Source of the DNA: Stercorarius parasiticus
Lineage: Eukaryota > Chordata > Aves > Charadriiformes > Stercorariidae
Length of the DNA: 64,000 bases
NCBI GenBank assembly: GCA_013396915.1
Contig: VWZL01002562.1
Span: forward strand, 561,068 to 625,067
Reading direction: 5' to 3'
In this document: one piece after another, positions 52,801 to 60,141 of the stretch
Numbering within the stretch: the first letter of the stretch is position 1
Layout of the letters: each line of letters starts with the position of its first letter
The notes under the pieces: generated by a model
Databases searched by the model: none
Seen by the model: only the letters and a program-made list of their open reading frames with translations
What the model was told of the DNA's origin: nothing
Position numbers and translations under genes: made by a program

Positions 52801-55800
52801 GGCTAAACGCAAACCCAAAATTTATGAAGACTGACTGATACTTGGAAACAAGCACACATGAAAGGAATTCAACACTCCTGACTATCCTGAAAAGGCGACA
52901 GCATGAATATTGAGATGCAGGGAATTCAAGAAAACTGGTTTTGATCCTTTACCTCTTTTGCAGGTCAAGGGCATAAGCTTCTCCTGAGGCCCGCAATGAT
53001 TATAAAAGAGGCCCAACAAAAAGAGCTTGTTGCATTGTTTTACAGCAACTGCTTGGGTGATCAGTTTCAGAAGAAACATTTTAAGATGGGGATTGAGCTT
53101 CAGATTTTGAAGCCTAATAGAAATGGTAAGTTGATCACTGTGCAACTCTTAACATGGCAGAAGAGCCACTTGTATCAGACCAAGAAATAAGGAAATGTGT
53201 TTTAGGAAATGCTACAGATTTTTACAAAGCCGTCTTCAGCAGTGTAAAGGAGAAGGAACATGCACTGAAGTGACAATGAAGGCTTGAACCTGAAGATCTC
53301 AGGAAGCAAAGAATTGTAAAGCCAAAGAAATGAAATAAAGAAGTGAAAAATGGGTTGAAAGTATGCCCTATATTTAACTGCCAAGGCAATGAAAGTTTCC
53401 GGTCTTAACTGTTTGTGATGCACAACAACCCAAAAATACCAATGTACATGTGGACAATTACTGAAATAGAAAACAAATGCTCCTTTGTCCCTCAATCCAG
53501 AAGAGTCTAAGTTCTAGCATAACATGTTTTATATTAAAACACAAAGCATCTGACTTTAGACACTAGAAGTCTGGCATTAAGAAAACAAAGAACAAAACAA
53601 AAAAAACCCTAATAAACTTCTACTTTATCAGTGCAACAAATAAATCCAAAAACCAATGAGGAAAATAAATAATTTAAGGAGCTACACATGAATGGGAAAG
53701 ACAGCAAAAAAAACCCAAACCAATCTGCTTAAGATTATTAAATTGTCTTAGAAACACAGGTTCCGGAAGCCTTACAACTACTAGCTGTACTTTGTTGTTT
53801 TGAGTTGTGAGGGAGTCATCACTAACAATTAAATACGACCTTTTCACATTAATATCAATGATTACCTAACTCAACTTTAGATATTTTTAAATAAGCGGAG
53901 AGAGCACAAGCATCTATCAGAACTTTCAAAGCTGTGTACTATGAAACACAACTTCCTCAAGACCTCTTATAAAACATTTTCCTCCAGCAACCCTCACCGA
54001 GTCACTGCCTAGGAAACAGTTTTACTATGTTCTGAAAGTCATTAAAATTGGCTTTTGATGGATCAACTTTTGAGAGCAAGCTACAGACCATAAAATAAGG
54101 CAACTTTTGTTTCTTACCTGTAACGTTTTCCCCAGACCCATACAGTGAGCAAGAATGCATCCAGAACCAGGAGATGTCTTTGTTTTTTTCACAGATTCAC
54201 AACAGCAATCCCACATGAACTGAACACCTGAAGGAAATTATTGAAAATTTTCTCATTAAACATTAATTCTATTAAAGTTCACCTGATAAGAGATCAGTGT
54301 GATCACTCTAAGATCATGACAACTCTTAGAAAAGCAGCGCTGCGGATAATTATTGATTCATTTCTGTCCAACGTGTTGTATGTGGGATCATCTCTGTCTT
54401 GAACTTAATTATATTCAGTTTTCACTGAAGATGTGGCATCTGGGCTAGAAAACATTACTGTGCAGACTGCAGATGACTGCAATCTTGAGAACAGGCAGAA
54501 AAGAGGAGACAAACCAAAAAGCGGCACGGATTTCATGGAAAGAGTAAAATGATCTTGGTAAACTAGCAAAATTATCTGAAACCAACTAGAAGAAATTCTG
54601 CCAAGACAGATTAGATGTGAAGTTCTATGCTTAAAGAGGAAAAAAATAAAGAAATGCGAGAGCTGAAACAGGAAAGGAAATATACGCTACACAGCATAAC
54701 ACATTAACAACATGAGGATCTCCTGGGTGATTTTTTTGTTCTTTGCAATGTACTTATTGGTGAGTTGTATTCTACTACGCTATACTCAGCACAGATGGAG
54801 GCTTCGGCTTAACTGCTGTGACTGGTTCAGGGCACCTCCCTTTAAGAGTTGAAGCAAGTCCAGAAGTTTTTTACTAAAATGGGAAGGTTGTAGATTATGA
54901 ACTTTGAGGAAAATTTAAAATAACAGAATGAGCTGTGAAGAAAATTATGATTGGCTATTCTCCTTTTTCTCCTTCACTAGAAACTGAATATGGAAAGAAG
55001 TTGCTTGATTTGCAGTCATGTGAGGTATCAGAAAAAAAAAATCTGTTGAGAAAGCCAGGAAAATACTCGGACATTTTAAAATCTTCACTGAAAACTGTAA
55101 GAAGTGAATATACCAATTCCTCAATAGAATGGGTAAATATATATTTGATTCTGCCTCAGCGTGGAGAATTAGATGATTCTGAGGATCCTTCCAACTTTGC
55201 ATTTCTAAGGTTCTTTGCTTGTAAAATAGAACTATGCATTGCTGATCTCATTTACTTTTGTTCAGATGTCCCAAAAATAAAGCATTAAGCCTTATTCTGG
55301 CATTTGCTTGCCAAGGAGTTTTTCTGACGATTCTAGTTCAGGTTGCATAAGGTGGTGTGCCAGTGGAGGGAAAAAAAATTAAAATTCTCTTTCCTTACCA
55401 TCTACTTGGTGTGGTTTCAGTCTGGTAACGATACTCCTGTGAACCTGTACTAAGGGTTCTTTAGTTTCTTCATCTTCATCTAAAACCAGCTTAGTTGTAA
55501 TGGGACATTTCAGAGGTGAAGCATCTTCTATCTCTATCACCTAAAAGCAGAAACAGGGCATCACAGGAATACTCACACGGGAATAACACCAAGCATTTGA
55601 CAGACACTAGCTTTAGCAAAACTGGAAGTCATTATTTATTTAGTAAAGAGAAACCTTAAATTCTTTACTATGCATCACAACTTACTTGGGGAGAGTGCTC
55701 TTCCCCATGGAAAGTAAAGCCGCAGGCAACTGAAATGTCTTTCTAAAGATCTCAGTAGTTTTAAATAAAACTTACCAGTGTTAACCTGCAGGAAACTACA

Positions 55801-58800
55801 AATAAAACCTGTGGCTTACAAGGCTACATATAAGTACTTTTAAAATTACATTTCAAATTAAGTTGAGATAGAAATATGTCATCTTAATCATCATCAACAA
55901 TTCAACTTCCTAGCATTTTGCAAAGAAAACAGAACATACCTCTCTCAGTTTCTCTCTCTCCCGTTCTCTTTCTGCTATGCGTTTTCTTCTTTCTTCTTCT
56001 TCTTTAAGTGCATTTTGTGTTTCTGTTCTAAGCTTATCATCTTTAATAATCTTCCTTATTTTCTTCCTACCTTTTCCAGGAGATTTTGAATCATCATTGT
56101 CCTCATCCTCAGAATTACTCTATTACAAATTAAATAAATTAACTATTAGAAAGAAAATTATGGCACAGACCATCAAGTCCTTCATTTTTAGACAAGCTCC
56201 CACATATTTTTATATACACAGGTGGAGTTTAGCTTGTAAGGAAAAAAATGCTTTTCTTAAAGACAAGTTAGCCAGCATGACAGAAGTGCCACATTAACTA
56301 TAATGTATTCTGAGATATTAAAGATAAGCCCAACTGTGCAAAGGCAGTACTAAAGGTACAGTTATCATTTGATAGTAACTAATAACTACTAATAAAGAAC
56401 TGCTTTTCTGTTCTAGTGGTATCAGATCAGCTTTCACCTACTCCACCATAGGAAAAGAAACAGTAATACTAGGAAAGCCTTAATCCACTATTTGTGTCAG
56501 ATTCTACATTTAGTTTAAAAATTCCATTTACTTAAAAGACATAATGCATCTTTATCAAGATCTAGACAGGAAATGCTTTTAGTTAAACGCAATGTTTTTT
56601 CTCCATAATGGTGCCATTTTGCAAATTTTAGCGCTGAATTAACATTCAGGAAAGTTATGATTTTTTACTGTATTTTGTACAGAGCTGTTTGAGATACCCA
56701 AGTCTGTAAGCAGTTGGCAGAAGAGACAGGAACTCCTTTTCCCATTTATTAATTCAAAACACAATATAGTACCTTATTGTTGTTCTCACTTGAAGAATCC
56801 TCTTGAACCTTTATACGCCTTCGTTTCTTTTTCTGTTTGTAACTGCGCTGGTTTTCTTCCACCTCAGCTTTCTTGGCAGATCTATAAAAAAAAATTTTAA
56901 AAGGCAGTATTATTGATTAACAATAATAATTCATTGCCTCACTGAAAAACAGTGATAAAAAAGTAGATGAATTACATTGCTGATTTATAGAATATATATT
57001 CCTTTTATGCAATCAGGGGTTTACTTCCAAATTCTTTCTTCCCCCTCAACTCACTGGACACACATAGCAACAGTCTATTCCAGACAACCCTGAAGAATCT
57101 CAGAATTGTTAAGTATTGGTTTTCTACTGCAACCCACTATTCCTCAATGGACATTGAAATATTTGGCATAAAAATACTCCTTTTTTGTTAATCTTTTTTT
57201 CGTACTGGCTCATCAAATTGCTGTGTACCACGTACTGTGGTACAAATTCAAAATTCTCACATTTGCAGCAAAGTTAATTAGGAGATACGAAATTATAGAC
57301 AAGTATCATAAAAGGTTTTAAGGAGTGATCCAAAGTCTTTAACTTTTACCATCTGTCTAAACTGCACTATTAAAACCCCAAAACCAAACAAAAGATAAGC
57401 ACAATTGAATTTTATTTATACCTTGTTCTTGGACGTTGGTCATCTTCAGATTCACTGACTTCTTCACTAACTGCAGATTCATGAAACTCAGAGTCATTTG
57501 AATCATCGCTGCTCACTTTAAAAATAAAAATATGATTTAATGTTGAATATAATTGCAAAGTTAGCAACATTACCTATCTTCTAATTACACAACAAACTGT
57601 TTAAGATCAACCAGCACCGTAATAGTTCATTTCAGACAGTATCGAACCCATTAAACGTACTAATGCTCTAGTGACAGAGACTGTAAGGTGGCTGTGGTTT
57701 TTTGGGGTTTTTTTGTGTGTGTGTATGGTTGGACTTGATCTCAAAGGTCCTTTTCCAACCATGAAGATTCTGTGATTCTATAATAAGAAGCAACAGGAAC
57801 ATAAGGGTTACAGAGCAGAAAAGCTTAACATCTAAGCGCTAGCTGAGACCTGATAGATGGCGCACTATGCCAGTAAGACTTGAGGTCTTATCTAAATATA
57901 GTTTAGAAGCAAGTGACAGAAAGCATTATATTAGAAAGCGTCACGTTTCAAAGACAGTGCATGAGGATAAGGGAACAAAATGGGGAACAGTACAGAATTT
58001 CAGAAAACAAAAGATTTTTAGTTAAACAGAAGCTTTTGTTTCATATGTTTTAGATGAATCACGCTTCACAATTCATGCAATTCATGCAAACAACCCTTAC
58101 TTACTAACACGTGCAATTATATTACTGCATTTATGGCTTGATGTTTCTTCAGGTAATGCAAGTTTAAAACTGACTCAAAAGACAATTAAAAATACACCTA
58201 AACTAGCAGCATTAGGTAATACTTCCATAAGTACTTTTGGGAGCCATCACTGGCGTTTATAGGTAGTTAAGACCAGCATGCCATTTAGCACCCTTGTAAT
58301 TTCAGTTTGACCTTGAACACAGTGGAAAGGTTAACTGCTTTATGAATAACAAGGCATAAAACAAGGATTGTTTTACATACATAGGGAAACACAATATTAA
58401 TAACACAGGGCTAAAAAATGGCAAGCTGAAATAAAGTATATTGTTCTACTTGAGACTAGTGAACTTAAAAAGACACTGAAGAATGCTGAGAATTAGTCTG
58501 GCTGCACCTTATTTGCACACTGCCACTGTAATCTGCAATTACTTTTCTTGAAAGAAACGTCGCTGGTAGAGTTATAATTCTGTAAGGGAGGAAAAGCACG
58601 AATATACACTCAGATAAAAATAAGTGTTTTCATGAAGGAAAATGAAAAACAAATTGCATTGCACTTTTTCGTGTGGGGAACATGGCAAAAGGTGGCTAGC
58701 ATTAGTGCAACACTAGGACCAGGGAAGTACTGTGCACCCTTGCTGCCACTGGCCAGGAAACACTATCAACGTCTACACAGCCCAGGGTGGCAGCGAGCAC

Positions 58801-60141
58801 TTGTCACTACTATCGCCCTCCTCCTCTGCTCAAAATGATTACATGCAAGGGGCTGGCAGGTCCTTTGTTCCTGCATGCAACAATGAAAATGAAAAATCCA
58901 AGTCAAGCATCATTTTGTAGTGCCATCTGGTGTTCAACTAAAGCTTGCAACATTTAAATTCTAGGATGGAGGAATTTCTGATGCACAAGATCCAAGTTAA
59001 AGAGAGAAATTACACAAAGGACAAGACTGATTTTCACAAATTGGACATACTGGGCTTGCCTCTGCTATTTAAGATTAACATTCTAAGACTCAACAAGATT
59101 AATTCAATTCAGAGGATACAGTTAAGTGGAAAGAGCTGCATTTGTAGTCAATATTTTAAATAAAACAATTTATCAAACACAGGTAAGAGAATTGTGGATT
59201 TAATACACAAGGAAATTTATACAGAGATTTTAAAATTACAGAATTTCAAATCTCCACTATAACATGCTCTGGATTTATTGTATAGAAGCAAGTACTTTTT
59301 GTGACAAAAAACATTTGGATTATGTACCTTTCCTTCTATTTCTGCGCTTGCCTTCTTTTTTCTCTTTTGGTTTCACCTTTTTTTCTTCACCAGATTCTCC
59401 GTCACTCACTGTCAGCTTGTGCCTCAGCAGTCTGTGTCTGTACCTAGGCTTCTTTGATTCTTCTTCCTCTGAATCCGATTCAGAATTATCTTCCTTTTCA
59501 TTTTCTTCTGTCAGAGATAAGAGGTAGTACAACATGCACACTCGTCATCTTTTTCTTACTTAGATTTGGCAAGAATTAAAATATGAATTAATTTAGGCTA
59601 AATTCTGTCCTTTTCCAGCATATCATTGTTCCCTCAAATTTTAAGTATTTTACGCTGCCTGAACACTTGGAATGTCTCTTCAATGACTGTGTACGTTAGT
59701 CAAGTCTCTCCCATACATTTGCATGTCTTACTTTTCTGTGTAGATTATTCCTCACAAAGCCCTACGACTTCTGAATTGGTTAAAAAAACCCAAACAGACT
59801 ATTAACAAAAAAATACACTTACAGAAGAGTAAAAGGATAATCCTCATGTCATGTACACTGGCCTCTATTTGGCAACTACCTATCAACATCAATGATACTG
59901 TTTTGCTGATAACTGAAGAAACTTTAATAATTATAGTTTTCCCAAGTGATCTTTGAAATTATGACAGGGGATACAGCACCACTTTTTCCCAGATGCCTTT
60001 TGGTGCTCACCATCATCTCCCGTGTTTTCATTTTGTTTTCCAGTTTTCTTTTTTCCTTCATCCGATTCATCATCTGAAGATGCATCCTCATCAGAGGAAA
60101 GATTGGCTTTGATTTCTTCTAAAAGCATTTTCTTGGCAATT
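16535..60141 (-). CDS. ATRX: ATRX, SNF2-family chromatin remodeller, 3' half (exons 11-35)
   Basis: ATRX is a nuclear ATP-dependent remodeller that works with DAXX to deposit histone H3.3 at telomeres, pericentromeres and repeats. Twenty-five exons were placed by reading the minus strand; all have GT-AG introns, and phases agree across every junction, giving 1204 residues plus TGA (3616 coding bases). In order: acidic/lysine-rich middle region (exons 11-15), ATPase lobe 1 with [10 protein letters not shown] (exon 17), DEGH and LTGTPLQNN (exon 20), an acidic insert (exons 24-25), lobe 2 with LVFSQSL (exon 27) and [11 protein letters not shown] plus FRVYRFGQ (exon 29), then the conserved C-terminal region that binds MeCP2 in mammals, ending [10 protein letters not shown]. 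Exon numbers assume the human 35-exon scheme. The promoter, ADD domain and exons 1-10 lie right of the window. Introns range from 171 bp (24) to 8073 bp (30); the short ones are 18 (207), 23 (291), 24 (171) and 26 (297). Confidence 0.97.
16814..17640 (-). other. ATRX: ATRX intron 34
   Basis: 827 bp, GT-AG. No repeat or RNA gene seen. Confidence 0.9.
17641..17769 (-). CDS. ATRX: ATRX exon 34
   Basis: 129 bp, 43 codons, both ends in phase 0. Encodes [20 protein letters not shown] through [20 protein letters not shown], a charged helical segment of the C-terminal region. Acceptor CCTTTTCAG, donor GTAAAA. Confidence 0.97.
17770..18334 (-). other. ATRX: ATRX intron 33
   Basis: 565 bp, GT-AG. Nothing recognised inside. 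Confidence 0.9.
18335..18430 (-). CDS. ATRX: ATRX exon 33
   Basis: 96 bp, 32 codons, phase 0 at both ends. Encodes [20 protein letters not shown] then [12 protein letters not shown]. Acceptor TTTTCTCAG, donor GTGAGT. The open frame continues into the intron at both ends, so the splice sites decide the limits. Confidence 0.97.
18431..19367 (-). other. ATRX: ATRX intron 32
   Basis: 937 bp, GT-AG, AT-rich. No repeat recognised. Confidence 0.9.
19368..19493 (-). CDS. ATRX: ATRX exon 32
   Basis: 126 bp, 42 codons, phase 0. Encodes [20 protein letters not shown] then [20 protein letters not shown] and LE. The acceptor is the less common AAG type (TTTTTAAG); the donor is GTAAGTA. Confidence 0.96.
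19494..21142 (-). other. ATRX: ATRX intron 31
   Basis: 1649 bp, GT-AG. Holds a 0.5-kb CR1 copy at 20004-20506 in the orientation opposite to ATRX. Confidence 0.9.
20004..20506 (+). mobile_element. CR1 LINE, 5'-truncated copy
   Basis: About 500 bp resembling the CR1 3' region: TGTCCAGTTCTGGGCTCCCC, AAGAAGGACAGGGAACTGCT, GGCTACAAAGATGGTTAGGG, CAGGCTGCCCAGAGAGGTGG, and the terminal TTGGACTGAATGATCTCCAG ... CCCTTCCAACC ... ATTCTGTGATTCC. The short open frames here (such as 20234-20464) are decayed CR1 sequence, not host genes. Confidence 0.93.
21143..21292 (-). CDS. ATRX: ATRX exon 31
   Basis: 150 bp, 50 codons, phase 0. Encodes [50 protein letters not shown]. Acceptor TTGAACAG, donor GTAAAG. 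Confidence 0.97.
21293..29365 (-). other. ATRX: ATRX intron 30
   Basis: 8073 bp, the longest complete intron here, mostly AT-rich. It contains an alternating A/T tract at about 21962-22025, a diverged direct duplication (22026 and 22532), GC-richer patches at about 24035-24235 and 26690-27010, and an N gap at 25284. No exon or RNA gene recognised. Confidence 0.85.
25284..25284. other. assembly gap or ambiguous base (N)
   Basis: A single N inside ATRX intron 30, next to an A-rich run. Unlike the N at 41888, no duplicated flank is visible. Confidence 0.95.
29366..29560 (-). CDS. ATRX: ATRX exon 30
   Basis: 195 bp, 65 codons, phase 0. Encodes [65 protein letters not shown]. This follows ATPase motif VI and belongs to the region next to the helicase C lobe. 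Acceptor CTTTTTAG, donor GTAAGT. Confidence 0.97.
29561..30952 (-). other. ATRX: ATRX intron 29
   Basis: 1392 bp, GT-AG. No clear repeat recognised. Confidence 0.9.
30953..31130 (-). CDS. ATRX: ATRX exon 29 (motifs V and VI)
   Basis: 178 bp: one base completing an arginine codon, then 59 codons. Encodes [70 protein letters not shown] is motif V and the [11 protein letters not shown] segment carries the motif VI arginine finger of SNF2 ATPases. Two adjacent AGs exist at the acceptor; phase with exon 28 picks the first. Confidence 0.97.
31131..32163 (-). other. ATRX: ATRX intron 28
   Basis: 1033 bp, GT-AG. Nothing recognised inside. Confidence 0.9.
32164..32272 (-). CDS. ATRX: ATRX exon 28
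   Basis: 109 bp with split codons at both ends (2 bases, 35 codons, 2 bases). Encodes [20 protein letters not shown] then [23 protein letters not shown] is a conserved block of the SNF2 helicase C lobe. Donor GTGAGA overlaps the last codon; phase fixes the end. Confidence 0.96.
32273..33612 (-). other. ATRX: ATRX intron 27
   Basis: 1340 bp, GT-AG. No repeat or gene recognised. Confidence 0.9.
33613..33716 (-). CDS. ATRX: ATRX exon 27 (motif IV)
   Basis: 104 bp (1 base, 34 codons, 1 base). Encodes [20 protein letters not shown] then [14 protein letters not shown]. With the GT from exon 26 it reads KVLVFSQ, motif IV of the ATPase. Acceptor TTTTCAG, donor GTGAGT. Confidence 0.97.
34014..34167 (-). 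CDS. ATRX: ATRX exon 26
   Basis: 154 bp (2 bases, 50 codons, 2 bases). Encodes [50 protein letters not shown], where the helicase C lobe resumes after the acidic insert. Donor GTAAGT; acceptor AAAG type. Confidence 0.97.
34168..36542 (-). other. ATRX: ATRX intron 25
   Basis: 2375 bp, GT-AG, AT-rich. Short plus-strand open frames here (35455-35769, for example) show no family features. No repeat recognised. Confidence 0.85.
36543..36715 (-). CDS. ATRX: ATRX exon 25
   Basis: 173 bp (1 base, 57 codons, 1 base). Lysine-rich start ([12 protein letters not shown]), then [28 protein letters not shown], and a variable [16 protein letters not shown]. This is part of the poorly conserved insert between the two ATPase lobes. 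The A9 run right at the acceptor could make short-read calls unreliable. Confidence 0.95.
36887..36975 (-). CDS. ATRX: ATRX exon 24
   Basis: 89 bp (29 codons plus 2 bases). Encodes [20 protein letters not shown] then MSLSSDDYA, acidic and serine-rich. Donor GTAATT is weak at positions +5/+6. Introns on both sides are short (171 and 291 bp). Confidence 0.95.
37267..37397 (-). CDS. ATRX: ATRX exon 23
   Basis: 131 bp (2 bases, 43 codons). Encodes [43 protein letters not shown]. The block around LSRIWTHP is conserved in ATRX/RAD54-type ATPases. Acceptor TTGTCAG, donor GTAAAT. Confidence 0.96.
37398..40769 (-). other. ATRX: ATRX intron 22
   Basis: 3372 bp, GT-AG, AT-rich, with an A-rich run near 39885. 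No gene or clear repeat recognised. Confidence 0.85.
40770..40887 (-). CDS. ATRX: ATRX exon 22
   Basis: 118 bp (39 codons plus 1 base). Encodes [20 protein letters not shown] then [19 protein letters not shown]. The LPPK...V pattern is the conserved block before the lobe 2 insertion in SNF2 proteins. Acceptor TTACAG, donor GTATGT. Confidence 0.97.
41406..42222 (+). mobile_element. LTR-like endogenous retroviral element, solo LTR fragment
   Basis: GC-rich first part, then a promoter/polyadenylation-like middle (AGCAATAAAACTTGGGTCAG), a (TCA)n(TTA)n microsatellite, a C/T-rich tract, a G-rich run, and an end reading TTAGTCTGGGGTTAAACCAC. This combination resembles solo LTRs common in bird genomes. 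No gag, pol or env frame is visible. Boundaries and family are uncertain, and orientation is from the AATAAA. Confidence 0.6.
41569..42207. repeat. exact 319-bp direct duplication around an N
   Basis: 41569-41887 and 41889-42207 are both 319 bp and appear identical by eye, including the microsatellite. They are separated by one N at 41888. The pattern is typical of two contig ends that overlap but were not merged. Confidence 0.95.
42373..42548 (-). CDS. ATRX: ATRX exon 21
   Basis: 176 bp (2 bases, 58 codons). Encodes [58 protein letters not shown]. The FRNRFINPI block is conserved after motif III in SNF2 ATPases. Acceptor GTCCTAG, donor GTAAGA. Confidence 0.97.
42549..43477 (-). other. ATRX: ATRX intron 20
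   Basis: 929 bp, GT-AG. No repeat recognised. Confidence 0.9.
43478..43615 (-). CDS. ATRX: ATRX exon 20 (motifs II and III)
   Basis: 138 bp (2 bases, 45 codons, 1 base). Encodes [49 protein letters not shown] is the Walker B box characteristic of [13 protein letters not shown] is motif III. Acceptor TTTCTAG, donor GTGAGT. Confidence 0.98.
43616..48964 (-). other. ATRX: ATRX intron 19
   Basis: 5349 bp, GT-AG, AT-rich. Contains a short TG run near 43722 and a possible old antisense CR1 at about 45715-46060. No nested gene recognised; the short open frames at 46500-48324 overlap on both strands without family features. Confidence 0.8.
45715..46060 (-). mobile_element. possible old CR1 remnant (antisense)
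   Basis: GGCCTCAAGGGATCATTTAA matches the usual antisense CR1 3' phrase with several changes, and TTTTCTAGGCTAAATCTTTC about 270 bp later matches a more internal CR1 block in the right order and spacing. Strongly diverged. Confidence 0.4.
48965..49142 (-). CDS. ATRX: ATRX exon 19
   Basis: 178 bp (59 codons plus 1 base). Encodes [71 protein letters not shown] is the motif Ib region of lobe 1. Acceptor TGAAAG, donor GTAAGT. Confidence 0.97.
49350..49496 (-). CDS. ATRX: ATRX exon 18 (motif Ia)
   Basis: 147 bp, 49 codons, phase 0. Encodes [60 protein letters not shown] is motif Ia. Acceptor CTTGCAG, donor GTATAA; intron 18 beyond it is only 207 bp. Confidence 0.97.
49497..54117 (-). other. ATRX: ATRX intron 17
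   Basis: 4621 bp, GT-AG, the intron that splits the ATPase right after GKTLQ. About 51450-53000 is less AT-rich than its surroundings and has no recognised identity. No exon or RNA gene recognised. Confidence 0.8.
54118..54227 (-). CDS. ATRX: ATRX exon 17 (Walker A)
   Basis: 110 bp (2 bases, 36 codons). Encodes [20 protein letters not shown] then [21 protein letters not shown] is the ATP-binding P loop (the human K1600 region). Acceptor CCTTCAG, donor GTAAGA. Confidence 0.98.
54228..55398 (-). other. ATRX: ATRX intron 16
   Basis: 1171 bp, GT-AG. Much of 54430-55225 looks like a decayed plus-strand CR1; the 117-codon plus-strand open frame at 54935-55288 falls in it. Confidence 0.8.
54430..55225 (+). 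mobile_element. possible old CR1 remnant
   Basis: GAGAATTAGATGATTCTGAG followed by GATCCTTCCAACTTTGCATT at 55162-55205 resembles a CR1 3' end with several substitutions, and upstream phrases such as GAAGTTCTATGCTTAAAGAG resemble CR1 internal sequence. Diverged, so boundaries are rough. Confidence 0.4.
55399..55540 (-). CDS. ATRX: ATRX exon 16
   Basis: 142 bp (47 codons plus 1 base). Encodes [60 protein letters not shown] is the Q-motif-like start of the SNF2 domain. Acceptor CTTTTAG, donor GTAAGG. Confidence 0.97.
55541..55939 (-). other. ATRX: ATRX intron 15
   Basis: 399 bp, GT-AG. Nothing recognised. Confidence 0.9.
55940..56119 (-). CDS. ATRX: ATRX exon 15
   Basis: 180 bp, 60 codons, phase 0. 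Encodes [60 protein letters not shown], ending in a charged helix. Human ATRX, as I recall it, has a long polyglutamate run at the start that is nearly absent here. A second AG at the acceptor would shift the frame, so the first is used. Confidence 0.96.
56120..56772 (-). other. ATRX: ATRX intron 14
   Basis: 653 bp, GT-AG. No repeat recognised. Confidence 0.9.
56773..56881 (-). CDS. ATRX: ATRX exon 14
   Basis: 109 bp (1 base, 36 codons). Encodes [20 protein letters not shown] then [16 protein letters not shown], a basic nuclear-localisation-like cluster followed by an acidic serine patch. Acceptor TTTATAG, donor GTACTA. Confidence 0.96.
56882..57421 (-). other. ATRX: ATRX intron 13
   Basis: 540 bp, GT-AG. 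Nothing recognised. Confidence 0.9.
57422..57515 (-). CDS. ATRX: ATRX exon 13
   Basis: 94 bp (2 bases, 30 codons, 2 bases). Encodes [20 protein letters not shown] then [10 protein letters not shown], very acidic. Acceptor TTAAAG, donor GTATAA. Confidence 0.95.
57516..59327 (-). other. ATRX: ATRX intron 12
   Basis: 1812 bp, GT-AG. Contains a short CR1 3' end at 57727-57781 preceded by T/G-rich simple sequence. The overlapping plus-strand frames at 58632-58920 show no family features. Confidence 0.88.
57727..57781 (+). mobile_element. CR1 3'-end fragment
   Basis: GGTTGGACTTGATCTCAAAG, GTCCTTTTCCAACCATGAAG, ATTCTGTGATTCTAT: the terminal ~55 bp of a CR1 element with its ATTCTGTGATTCT-type end. 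Confidence 0.85.
59328..59507 (-). CDS. ATRX: ATRX exon 12
   Basis: 180 bp (2 bases, 59 codons, 1 base). Encodes [79 protein letters not shown] is a well-conserved block. Acceptor CTGACAG, donor GTACAT. Confidence 0.97.
59508..60010 (-). other. ATRX: ATRX intron 11 (candidate retained intron)
   Basis: 503 bp, GT-AG. If unspliced, the frame from exon 11 continues [16 protein letters not shown]...HLGKL and stops at TAA 59931-59933, followed two bases later by ATTAAA (59923-59928). In mammals a truncated isoform, ATRXt, arises by retaining intron 11 and using an intronic poly(A) site, and this layout would fit it. Confidence 0.6.
59923..59928 (-). promoter_or_regulatory. ATRX: ATTAAA variant poly(A) signal in intron 11
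   Basis: On the minus strand ATTAAA begins two bases after the read-through stop; G/T-rich sequence (TTGATGTTGATAGG) follows about 30 bases on. Its use is inferred. Confidence 0.4.
60011..60141 (-). CDS. ATRX: ATRX exon 11 (first ATRX exon in the window)
   Basis: 131 bp (1 base completing a split codon, 43 codons, 1 base). Encodes [60 protein letters not shown] is highly conserved with human. Acceptor TTCAAAG, donor GTGAGC. The preceding exon should end in two bases of an arginine codon; none was found before 64000. Confidence 0.96.

Noticed and set aside
54935..55288. 117-codon plus-strand open frame in ATRX intron 16
   Set aside because: Lies in a decayed CR1-like stretch, has no family features or splice context, and is antisense to ATRX.
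58918..58940. CCATCTGGTG-type match that might suggest a CTCF site
   Set aside because: Too short and imperfect to call without a position-weight score.
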